Below the pieces are notes generated by a model. That model did no database searches and was not told the DNA's origin. It worked only from the letters and a program-made list of their open reading frames with translations. A stretch of DNA of 20,463 nucleotides from CAYWNA01 sp964459305 (GTDB lineage Bacteria; Planctomycetota; Planctomycetia; Pirellulales; Pirellulaceae): assembly GCA_964459305.1 (NCBI GenBank), contig CAYWNA010000245.1:1-20463 (forward strand), written 5' to 3'. Positions 1 to 6,893 of this stretch are shown one piece after another. Numbering within the stretch: position 1 is the stretch's first letter; the number at the start of each line of letters is the position of its first letter. A program made the position numbers and the translations under genes.

Positions 1-333
1 GAAGGCGAGTTCGTTGCCCTGCCGGCCGCGTTCGCTCATTCGCTACCAGGCCCGGCCCTTCCAAGCCTATCGCCGACGGCCAGTCAGACACAGCTTGGAC
101 CGGCGAACCAGCAGGACGAGCAAGAGGTGGTCCGCACGGCCCGTCGCGTCGATCTCGCGGCAACGACTCCCGTGCGCGATTCCGCCTTCAACGCAATCGG
201 GACCGATTCCGACGAACTGATCGACCTCGCGATGGATGACGTCCTGTCGGACATCGCCAGCGATGTGGGCGGCGCTCACACAGGGCAAGTTCCCGAAGAC
301 TGGGTGCTTGGCGGTCTACGCCTCCGAAGCTAG
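1..333 (+). CDS. C-terminal part of an unidentified protein, cut by the left edge
   Basis: Frame 1 is open from the first base to a TAG at 331-333, giving the last 110 residues of a protein that begins outside the window. I do not recognise the family. The visible part starts with a Pro/Ala/Ser/Gln-rich stretch that looks like a linker, followed by an acidic section (DELIDLAMDDVLSDIASD) that could form an amphipathic helix, and ends in GGLRLRS. No catalytic motif or membrane segment is visible. It converges on the methyltransferase-propeller gene at 420-3647. The long open frame with ordinary codon use and an acidic product favours real coding sequence, but an alternative frame cannot be excluded from the fragment alone. 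Confidence 0.5.
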   Translation, partial: EGEFVALPAAFAHSLPGPALPSLSPTASQTQLGPANQQDEQEVVRTARRVDLAATTPVRDSAFNAIGTDSDELIDLAMDDVLSDIASDVGGAHTGQVPEDWVLGGLRLRS

Positions 334-357
334 TACCTCGTTGCGTTTGAAATTATC

Positions 358-386
358 AGCAGGACGGGTACTTTTGCCCGTCTGCT
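358..386. terminator. Candidate hairpin between convergent genes
   Basis: The arms at 358-368 and 377-386 (AGCAG-ACGGG against CCCGT-CTGCT, with one bulged G) can form a ten-pair stem with an 8-nt loop. It lies in the short gap between the ends of two convergent genes, where a shared terminator would be expected. There is no clear T-run on either side, so Rho-independent function is uncertain. Confidence 0.35.
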
Positions 387-419
387 CACGTAGGCGGTCG
401 CAGAGCAGACTGTCATTCT

Positions 420-3400
420 TCATTCATTTGAACTGCCAGCGAAACACACAACATCGCCATCGACCGTCGAAATGTACAGCCGGCCGTTGGCTGCCGCCAT
501 GCCGTCGAAGATCGGGGGGCTTTCCAGCGGATACTCGGCCAACTTCTTGCCGTCCGCCGTCGAAATCGCCCACAGGATGCCGCCCTTTCTGCCTTCGATG
601 GCCGACCATGGATCGTCGGGTTCGACCACATCGGACGTGCCGGCCGCGAAGAGCGTCTGACCGGCAAGGACCATCGCCCGGATCCGGATTGGCACTTGGT
701 GCGACCATCGGGCTTGATGCTTGGGACGCTCGCTGGCAAACAGGGTGTAGCCTTTTGTGCCGGGGCGAAAGGTGGCCCTGGAGTGCCTCGCGTTGCCGGA
801 AAACGGCTTGACGCCGAAAGCCGCGTTTGCGTCGAAAACCAACAGCTTGCTCTGCGCTTTGCCGTCGATCGTCCAATACGTCTGGTTGAACCAGTTGTCG
901 TCCAGCATTCCGGCAACCGACATCAAGTGCCCGCCTGTCGCGGGATAGACTCCTCGCTTGGCCGCTTTGGACTCAGAAGCGTTTCCGTAGGTCAGGTCCG
1001 TGGTGTTGAACTTCAGGTGTCGCATAAAGACCTTGCTGCCATCGCCCACCAGGACATCCGGCAACGCTCCCAATGCGTCGGGCGGCATGTCGTAGGGTAG
1101 CCGACACTCGACCATGTCTTCCGTCTCCCGGTCGAGGCTGTCGATGCGCTGCTGCCGGAGGACTTCGCCCGTTTCTGGGTCGACGGCATAGACATAGATA
1201 CCGCCATCCAGAAACGACGATCTTCCGGCGGCAAAGTAGGCCGCACCGTCGTGGACTAGCACACTACCGTGCACTGGCCACGGCGATGCCAGTTGGTCGT
1301 TATCCACGAGCCGCGAATCGTCGGGGGCCGCACGCAACCGCCATACCAGTTCTCCGTCGCTCGTACGCAGGCAATAGACCCATCCGTCGGCCGAACCGAA
1401 AAGGGCTAAACCACGATGCACGGTAGGTGGAGTGTCGATTCGCCCAGCACCGGTGAAGCTCCAAAGCCGTTTGCCATCGTTGGCACCAGCGGCCCAGACC
1501 GTATGAGTATCCGACGAGGCCCAGAGAACTCTATTGTCGGCGATGACCGGACTCGTCACTCGGCCGCCGACTCGTGAACTCCAGGCGGAGACTAAGTCGC
1601 TGGAAACGGCCGTGCCGGCACAACCGCTGCGGGCAGCATCGTGGCGGTATGTTGGCCAGGCGTCTGGATGCTGGATGCTGGATGCTAGACGTTGGGTACT
1701 GGATGCTGGATCCTGGATACTTGCGTAGGCTGGTCCGCGCTCCAGACGTGCGACCGCTCTCTGCTCTCCGTTTTCTGCTCTTCGCTCTTTTTCCGACGAC
1801 AAGGCCCAGAAGCCGTTCAGTTTGGCGGTGATGTAGCAGATGCAAGGGTGAGGCGGCACGTAGAGCAGGCCGTTACATGGCAAGACTCCGTATCGGCACG
1901 TTCCGCGTGTCCAATGATGGCGCTGATTCTCGGCGGATTCGATGTCGATGAACTCAACTCCCCGACGTCCCGTGATGATGTAGCGTGGAGTGGCCTTGTT
2001 GCGGTAGCAGCGGTGATGATGTCCTTGGTCCAACGCCTCCTGGGTCGAGAGGGTGCGCTTCACCTCACCGGTATGCGGGTCGAGGCCGAGCATCGAGAAA
2101 CCCTGGCCGTCGTGCACCCACGCAAGGTCGTCGATGACAAAGATGTCGCCCTGGTTGTAGTGCCCCCACAAGCCGCAGTCGCGGGTCCAAAGCACTTTGC
2201 CCGTTTTCGTCGAGATACCCAGTAGGGTCGATTTGGCGGGATCGTTCCAGGGCTGCCTGGTGACCGTCGGGTCGGGCTCCATGAAAAGCACGATCTGGTC
2301 GTGGTACACCATGCTGCACAGATTGGTGAAATAGTAGCTGCCGTAGGTGACCGGTCGTTGCCGAGGGGCTCGATCCACACTCCACAGCCTCTCGCCCGTC
2401 TTCAGGTCCAGGGCGACAACCGCGTCCTCTTCGACGCAGAACACTTTGTCGTCGCCGAGAACCATGGATAGATGGGTGACTCGTTCGATGGCATCGGCCT
2501 TGGAGGCGACACCCACAAAACCATCTGTTCTCCAGAGAACCTCGCCCGTCTGAGCGTTCAACGCTACGACATCCTTGCTCACCGGCGGATTCGCCTTAAG
2601 GCGACCGGGGCCCGTCTTGGCGACGTTAACCGACAAGATCAACGTTCCTTCATGATTGAGGATCTCGTCAGTGAACTCGGTTTCGGGATAGGTCATCACC
2701 GTGCGCCCGGTCGCGGCGTCCAGTGCCGTCAGTGGCGCGTTGAAACTCAACGTCACGTAGACGCGGTCTCCCACCGCGACCATGCGTCGATGGATGTGCG
2801 TTGGATGATTCCAGCGGCCGTTCCCGTACGAGTGATCGCTCCACTGGCTCCAACCCCATTCGGCGATTGGCCGCTTCCACAGTAGCTTTCCGTTGAACGC
2901 GTCCCGGGCCACGACAGCCCATCGATCAGGCAGCGCATCAATGCCGGCCGGCGTCTCGTTGATGATCGCAAACAGACGACCTCCGGACGATACGATCGCG
3001 CTGAGGCTTGGCGACGCCTCGTGGTGTCGCTGCCATCGAGGCGGGGCGACCCATTGCACATGCCGCGGCGGCCCCACGAGCAGGTCGTCGGCCACCGCGT
3101 TGCCGTCCGCGCCGTGCAGCCAATGAGTCCACTCGTCAATTTCATCCGGCCGTGGCTTCACCCATTGCCGATTTTCGATTTCCGATTGCCGATCGAGGAA
3201 TAGGGCGACACCACCGGGCGCAAGTACCCTCGTAATCTCCTCCTTTGTCACCTGACACTTGCCACCGGCCACAACCAGGTTCACGAGATTATCGACGTAG
3301 GGCAGACGCTTCCCGTCGAAGCCTTCGATCGAAACACGTCCGTAGCTGCCGAGAGACCGGACATAGTCTCGTGCTTGCCGCACTCGATCCGCGTTGGATT

Positions 3401-3647
3401 CGAGCCCGTGAACCAAGTACCCAGCACCCCGCGCGAGTTTCGCTGTGAGCCGGCCGTCACCACATCCCAAGTGGACAATCAAGCCGCCCTGGACCCCCGC
3501 TTCCTTGAGTAGTTTCTGCGCCAATTCTGCTTCTGAACCGTCATTGGTCGTGTCTGCCAGCGCCGTCGCATGCTCGAAGCAGAAAACGGTTGCCAACGAA
3601 AGAAAACCTGCAAACAAGGGAAGGATAGTCCGTTTCGTCGAATCCAT
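420..3647 (-). CDS. Exported methyltransferase-like/PQQ beta-propeller fusion protein (paralogue 1)
   Basis: This 1075-residue protein starts with a signal peptide (hydrophobic core about residues 9-30, cleavage near ALA-D). Next is a class I SAM-methyltransferase-like Rossmann domain, about 45-155, with glycine motif VHLGCGDG at 58-65 and a late motif RVLAPGGVALF. Two PQQ-type beta-propeller sections follow, about 185-615 and 665-1070, with recurrent blade signatures such as ALDAATGRT, ALDLKTGERLW and AVDPETGEV. Between them a linker (about 619-661) is encoded by 7-bp DNA repeats. A His/Cys cluster, H543-H545, C547, C584, H600, C602, C604, is matched in the paralogue at 9071-12313. The start is supported by AGGAGG at 3654-3659, six bases before the ATG. 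It is last in a minus-strand run after the GH67-like and DUF1080 genes. Substrate, cofactor and whether SAM is bound are unknown; an exported SAM-type fold is odd because SAM is cytoplasmic. Confidence 0.9.
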   Translation of the reverse strand: MDSTKRTILPLFAGFLSLATVFCFEHATALADTTNDGSEAELAQKLLKEAGVQGGLIVHLGCGDGRLTAKLARGAGYLVHGLESNADRVRQARDYVRSLGSYGRVSIEGFDGKRLPYVDNLVNLVVAGGKCQVTKEEITRVLAPGGVALFLDRQSEIENRQWVKPRPDEIDEWTHWLHGADGNAVADDLLVGPPRHVQWVAPPRWQRHHEASPSLSAIVSSGGRLFAIINETPAGIDALPDRWAVVARDAFNGKLLWKRPIAEWGWSQWSDHSYGNGRWNHPTHIHRRMVAVGDRVYVTLSFNAPLTALDAATGRTVMTYPETEFTDEILNHEGTLILSVNVAKTGPGRLKANPPVSKDVVALNAQTGEVLWRTDGFVGVASKADAIERVTHLSMVLGDDKVFCVEEDAVVALDLKTGERLWSVDRAPRQRPVTYGSYYFTNLCSMVYHDQIVLFMEPDPTVTRQPWNDPAKSTLLGISTKTGKVLWTRDCGLWGHYNQGDIFVIDDLAWVHDGQGFSMLGLDPHTGEVKRTLSTQEALDQGHHHRCYRNKATPRYIITGRRGVEFIDIESAENQRHHWTRGTCRYGVLPCNGLLYVPPHPCICYITAKLNGFWALSSEKERRAENGEQRAVARLERGPAYASIQDPASSTQRLASSIQHPDAWPTYRHDAARSGCAGTAVSSDLVSAWSSRVGGRVTSPVIADNRVLWASSDTHTVWAAGANDGKRLWSFTGAGRIDTPPTVHRGLALFGSADGWVYCLRTSDGELVWRLRAAPDDSRLVDNDQLASPWPVHGSVLVHDGAAYFAAGRSSFLDGGIYVYAVDPETGEVLRQQRIDSLDRETEDMVECRLPYDMPPDALGALPDVLVGDGSKVFMRHLKFNTTDLTYGNASESKAAKRGVYPATGGHLMSVAGMLDDNWFNQTYWTIDGKAQSKLLVFDANAAFGVKPFSGNARHSRATFRPGTKGYTLFASERPKHQARWSHQVPIRIRAMVLAGQTLFAAGTSDVVEPDDPWSAIEGRKGGILWAISTADGKKLAEYPLESPPIFDGMAAANGRLYISTVDGDVVCFAGSSNE
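1664..1719. repeat. Heptanucleotide tandem repeat (CTGGATG), 8 units
   Basis: Eight consecutive 7-bp units fit the frame exactly: CTGGATG three times, CTAGACG, TTGGGTA, then CTGGATG, CTGGATC and CTGGATA. The array lies inside the propeller gene on the strand opposite to coding. Because 3 x 7 bp equals 7 codons, it is translated as an imperfect heptapeptide repeat (SIQDPAS, STQRLAS, SIQHPDA) in the inter-propeller linker, just before the WPTYRHD start of the second propeller. Confidence 0.9.
1757..1791. repeat. Heptanucleotide repeat (CTCTNYG type), 5 units
   Basis: Five 7-bp units run CTCTCTG, CTCTCCG, TTTTCTG, CTCTTCG, CTCTTTT. They encode the charged linker segment around KERRAENGEQRA (about residues 619-630) of the minus-strand propeller protein. 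The same unit family occurs at 10969-10996 in the paralogous gene, in the opposite orientation relative to coding. Confidence 0.8.
3164..3198. repeat. Heptanucleotide repeat (ATTKYCG type), 4-5 units
   Basis: Units ATTGCCG, ATTTTCG, ATTTCCG and ATTGCCG follow in exact 7-bp register, and a fifth, ATCGAGG, is degenerate. The array falls at the join between the methyltransferase-like and propeller domains and encodes roughly DRQSEIENR (about residues 150-161). The paralogue has a different, non-repetitive sequence there (RQGDDWRTLTKE). Confidence 0.8.
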
Positions 3648-3682
3648 GGTTAGCCTCCTAGATCGCCACCGTGTCTCAGAAT

Positions 3683-3802
3683 GTGTCTTGAAATTGCCGT
3701 GCTGTTTTGTTTTGCCAGTACGATGATTCCGAGCCCGTCGAAAACCCGCATCTTAACCACGATCGACGGCTTCGGAGAGCCATCGCACGAATTTCAAAAC
3801 AC
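3683..3802. repeat. Nested imperfect palindrome between the DUF1080 and propeller genes
   Basis: Outer arms 3683-3702 and 3785-3802 pair through GTGT/ACAC, TTGAAATT/AATTTCAA and CGTGC/GCACG, with one mismatch and a two-base bulge. Inner arms 3729-3741 and 3763-3775 (CCGAGCCCGTCGA against TCGACGGCTTCGG) pair at 11 of 13 positions. Together they would fold almost the whole 159-bp intergenic region into one long hairpin that begins four bases after the DUF1080 stop codon. It could be a transcript-end or mRNA-stability structure, or a small palindromic repeat element. Confidence 0.6.
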
Positions 3803-3806
3803 GTTC

Positions 3807-4532
3807 TCAATCCAGCGTCTTAAGGTAAACGTTCCTGAACCATACCGGCCCGCCGTGCTCCTGCAATAGGATGTGGCCCGCGCGCGATAGGTCTTTCATG
3901 GGCTTGTTGTACTTGTTGGGTGTGCCGTCGGGATTCTTGTTGGCCTCTGTCCAATCATCCAGATCGATATCGACGATCTCCGCGTCGTTCATCACGATGT
4001 GGATGCGGCTGCCGTGGGCAGTGATGGTCACGCGATTCCATTGGTTGGCAGGCTTCATGGTGTTTTGCTTTGGTGCGATCATGTCGTACAACGCCCCACA
4101 ATCGTGCTTGCCAGGATCCGTTTTGCCGGCCGAGTCGAGCAGTTGCATCTCCAGAAGGCCGTTCCACCAGTAGCGTTTCGCTTTCGGATCGGGCTGGTGG
4201 CGAAATATGATGCCGCTGTTCGTGCCCGGGCCGACCTTGAACTCCATGTCGAGAATGAAGTCGCTGAACTTCTCGTTCGACCACAGGTAGCCGCCGCCGC
4301 GGCGCGCGATCGTACCGTCCTCGACTTCCCAATTGGCTTGGCCAGTCGGTTTTCCATTACTCGCGCGGCAGGTCCACGCATTCAGGTCGGTGCCGTCGAA
4401 CAACGCGATCCAGCCAGACGCGGGATCGATTTCGGGATGCTCGGCGGCGCGGCACGACTCGGCGAGATTCATCTGGAACATCACGGCAGTCGCAAACAAC
4501 AATGTCGAAGCGAAGGAACAAGTGCGCAACAT
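3807..4532 (-). CDS. Exported DUF1080 protein (3-keto-glycoside hydrolase family)
   Basis: This 241-residue protein has a signal peptide (hydrophobic core about 7-23, cleavage near SCRAA-EHPE). A single DUF1080 (3-keto-disaccharide hydrolase, PF06439-type) jelly-roll domain follows. Family signatures are GWIALFDGTDLNAW (40-53), the strand DFILDMEFKVGPGTNSGIIFR (91-111), ANQWNRVTITAHGSRIHIVMN (162-182) and the closing HILLQEHGGPVWFRNVYLK (220-238). Characterised relatives cleave glycosides already oxidised to 3-keto sugars; others are only lectin-like, so activity here is inferred. The ATG at 4532 is preferred because AAGGAG lies 8 bases upstream, while it is only 2 bases from the in-frame ATG at 4538. 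Its start lies 35 bp after the GH67-like gene, suggesting co-transcription. Confidence 0.9.
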   Translation of the reverse strand: MLRTCSFASTLLFATAVMFQMNLAESCRAAEHPEIDPASGWIALFDGTDLNAWTCRASNGKPTGQANWEVEDGTIARRGGGYLWSNEKFSDFILDMEFKVGPGTNSGIIFRHQPDPKAKRYWWNGLLEMQLLDSAGKTDPGKHDCGALYDMIAPKQNTMKPANQWNRVTITAHGSRIHIVMNDAEIVDIDLDDWTEANKNPDGTPNKYNKPMKDLSRAGHILLQEHGGPVWFRNVYLKTLD

Positions 4533-4540
4533 GAACATGT

Positions 4541-4546
4541 CTCCTT
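4541..4546 (-). promoter_or_regulatory. Ribosome binding site that sets the DUF1080 start
   Basis: Read on the minus strand this is AAGGAG. Spacing is 8 bases to the ATG at 4532 and only 2 bases to the ATG at 4538, which favours the downstream start. It lies in the 35-bp gap after the stop of the GH67-like gene. Confidence 0.7.
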
Positions 4547-4567
4547 GGTGCAAGGGGAGATTTGAAG

Positions 4568-6703
4568 CTATGGCTGGACCGCTCGTCCAAATGCCTTGGT
4601 GGTGGACTCCATCGTTACGTCGCCGCGAGGGTACCAGTAGGTGCGGGCCTCGTCGGTGGAGCCTTTCTGCGGCCGGCCGTAGCGAAAGGTGATTCGCCAG
4701 AAGCCGGCCTCCTCCGGAAAACGCTGCCATCGGTCGAAGAGCTTCGTCAGTTGGACCTTGGTCTCCTCGAGTCGTTTGAGATTTTCCTTCCCATCCGCGC
4801 CATTGAGATCCTTCATGGCCCGGTTGCGCCACCACGCCTCGCGCCACCGGTAGAACGTGCGCAGAAACATGACCGTTTTGTCGATGCCGTTCTTGAACTC
4901 GGCGTATCGCTTCAGGTCCGGTGCTTTCGCGGCGTCGGTGCGGGCAAAGGCCGCTTCCACGCGGTGGATCGCCTTCAACGCCCTGGCGTTCGACGTCAGC
5001 ATCTTCGGCAGAGGGTATTTGCCGTACGCCTCTTCCATCCGGTCGGGGCGCGGGTGGAAGGTCATGGTCCATTTCAAATAGGTGGGGTGGATGCCCTCGA
5101 AGTACTCTTCCTGGAAGGCGTCCTGTGTGGCGAGCAGGGCCTCGGCCGCGGCGGCGGCGTTTTCTCGGCCCAGATGCATCGCGCAGAAGTCGCGAGTAAT
5201 CTCATCGAGCGATGCCTCCGGATTCCATGCCAGGCGGCTCAGCAAGTACGCATTCGCCCGGCCTGGGGTGAAACCTCGCGTAAACATTCGATAACTGTTC
5301 CAGTACCCCGCCCACGAGATTTTCTCTTGTTGCGGGCCGCCCTTCTGATCACACAGATAGCCCGGCTCCCAATCAGGCCAGATGCAGCCTTCCGCCCAAG
5401 GGCCCCAGGCGTTGATGCCCTGCACTCCGTTCGCGTGGCAATCGCGCACCGCACCCGCGTACCGCTTCATGTAGCAAAACAGTTGCGACCAGCCGTCGAA
5501 CTGGCGAAACACGTCGAAGATGACAACAAATGGCTGCTTTCGCGGCAATCCACTGGTGATGACGTCCGTGGTGGGCGAACTGAAGAAAAAATCACCGCCG
5601 GTGTTCTTGATCGACAGCATGGCATCGTCGTGAATGCTGGCGATCACTGGTTCGGCAGCGGCAGTGTTGTGGGCGATCCGCCACAGGCGGAACACCACTC
5701 GCCTGTCGGCTTCGTCGCAGGCGTCGGCGAACATGTTGATCATCTTGGCCGCCCCGGCTGCACCGGTCGCTCGCCAGATCATGTTCGAGCGATACCCGCA
5801 GCGCGGATGGGCCTCGGTGGCCGTAACGTATAGCCCGTCCAATGGCACGCGCTCGAACAACTCACGGCACTTGGCCCGGATGATCCTGGGCATGTCCGGG
5901 CTGTCGATGTGCACGCGGTAGTGTTGGCCGATTTGCGGGGGGTGCTGAAGCTCGTAGAGTTGCAGCCATACGTCGATATGGCGTTGATGCGCGTAATCGC
6001 ACAGCTCGGTCAAATACCTGCAAAACACAGGCGACCGAGCCCGATGTGGATCGTCCGCGGCATATACCGGTTTGTCGAGGTACATGTAATCGACGTACTC
6101 CTCGAAGCTCAGATGCAGGACGACCAGCGTGTTGTATCCCTCACGAGCCACGTGATCGACCAGCCGCTTGAGCTCGTCTAGCTCCGTCTTCAACCGCTCT
6201 TCATTCACGTATGGTGGCTGGTCGCTGTAGTAGGCCAAGTCCGGGATGTCCCACAGTTGCCCCTCTTCGGAAAAGAACCGCAACGGGAAGGCCGGTGCGG
6301 CTTCGAGTTCCATCGACCACGGGTCGTCGCCGAGTTGGACACGCCGTGCGAGCTTGAACGTGCCGTACATCAGCCCCCGCTCATCACCTTCGATGACCAG
6401 GCCCCGTGCGCCAACTCTGTCAAACGGCCGGATCCGATAAGCCTCCGGCCTCGACGGCGTAAACCCTTCGCCGGGCAGCCCCTCGCGCCGGCCGATCACG
6501 ACGATATCGCCCGTGGGCAAATTCTCGCCGGAATTCAAGTACGCGACCTTCGCGTTGAGGGATTTCCGCAGGTCGCCGACAGCCAAAGCCAGCCCGGCGT
6601 CTTCCTGTTTCGCCCGGTCGACAACGATGGTACCGGCGGCGCACGTCGAAACCGCGGCGAGGAGCATCGCAAGCGGCGCAAGGTAAATCGCATAGCGTTT
6701 CAT
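4568..6703 (-). CDS. Exported glycoside hydrolase, alpha-glucuronidase (GH67)-like
   Basis: This 711-residue protein has a signal peptide (about 1-23, cleavage near CAA-G). An N-terminal alpha/beta domain of the type found in GH67 and GH20 enzymes follows (about 24-135, with VIEGDERGLMYGTFKLAR at 103-120), then a probable TIM barrel (about 140-480). The segment LSIKNTGGDFFFSSP (363-377) resembles the GH67 segment with pattern IKNGPIDFQ..EP that carries a catalytic aspartate, suggesting D371. E297 in TATEAHP is a candidate acid. The motif NAWGPWAEGCIWPDWEPG (431-448) and a helical C-terminal part with many Trp and Arg residues complete it. Size fits GH67 (about 700). GH67 enzymes remove 4-O-methyl-glucuronic acid from xylan oligosaccharides; substrate here is not proven. 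It is first in the minus-strand run with the DUF1080 and propeller genes, and has only a weak GAAGAA upstream of its ATG. Confidence 0.7.
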   Translation of the reverse strand: MKRYAIYLAPLAMLLAAVSTCAAGTIVVDRAKQEDAGLALAVGDLRKSLNAKVAYLNSGENLPTGDIVVIGRREGLPGEGFTPSRPEAYRIRPFDRVGARGLVIEGDERGLMYGTFKLARRVQLGDDPWSMELEAAPAFPLRFFSEEGQLWDIPDLAYYSDQPPYVNEERLKTELDELKRLVDHVAREGYNTLVVLHLSFEEYVDYMYLDKPVYAADDPHRARSPVFCRYLTELCDYAHQRHIDVWLQLYELQHPPQIGQHYRVHIDSPDMPRIIRAKCRELFERVPLDGLYVTATEAHPRCGYRSNMIWRATGAAGAAKMINMFADACDEADRRVVFRLWRIAHNTAAAEPVIASIHDDAMLSIKNTGGDFFFSSPTTDVITSGLPRKQPFVVIFDVFRQFDGWSQLFCYMKRYAGAVRDCHANGVQGINAWGPWAEGCIWPDWEPGYLCDQKGGPQQEKISWAGYWNSYRMFTRGFTPGRANAYLLSRLAWNPEASLDEITRDFCAMHLGRENAAAAAEALLATQDAFQEEYFEGIHPTYLKWTMTFHPRPDRMEEAYGKYPLPKMLTSNARALKAIHRVEAAFARTDAAKAPDLKRYAEFKNGIDKTVMFLRTFYRWREAWWRNRAMKDLNGADGKENLKRLEETKVQLTKLFDRWQRFPEEAGFWRITFRYGRPQKGSTDEARTYWYPRGDVTMESTTKAFGRAVQP

Positions 6704-6893
6704 AAAGTCGTTCTTCTGGTTTGTTGGGCCGCGACGGACTTCGCAACGGTTTCTTCACCGCCGGGCCGGATGTAGAATCAGCGAAACCGAGAACCGTGGG
6801 TCAAACGAGGAAGGGGACATTGGGAGTCATGGTATCGGTGAAGCTCCGTACGGCCGAGTCGATCATGACCAGCATAGGATAAGGAGTCCGTCA
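6704..6893. promoter_or_regulatory. Divergent intergenic region with promoters for both gene runs
   Basis: This 190-bp gap separates the starts of the GH67-like gene (minus) and the secreted propeller gene (plus), so it should hold promoters for both. On the minus strand a TTGACC (GGTCAA at 6799-6804) is a possible -35 box, but no good -10 sits at the usual spacing. On the plus side only the ribosome binding site AAGGAG at 6881-6886 is clear. I see no convincing operator. Confidence 0.4.

Noticed and set aside
1664..1791. CRISPR-like array
   Set aside because: The period is 7 bp with no spacers and the sequence is translated in frame; these are short tandem repeats.
420..3647. Methyltransferase-propeller fusion as an assembly or frameshift artefact
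   Set aside because: A second gene in the window has the same domain order and both frames are intact.
4533..5072. N-terminal extension of the DUF1080 frame into the GH67-like gene
   Set aside because: It would bury the signal peptide in the middle of the protein and overlap the upstream gene by about 500 bp; AAGGAG points to the ATG at 4532.
4562..5833. 423-codon plus-strand open frame opposite the GH67-like gene
   Set aside because: It is antisense to a gene with a clear signal peptide and family motifs. Its product is rich in Arg, Val, Gly and His with no recognisable domain, typical of shadow frames in GC-rich DNA.
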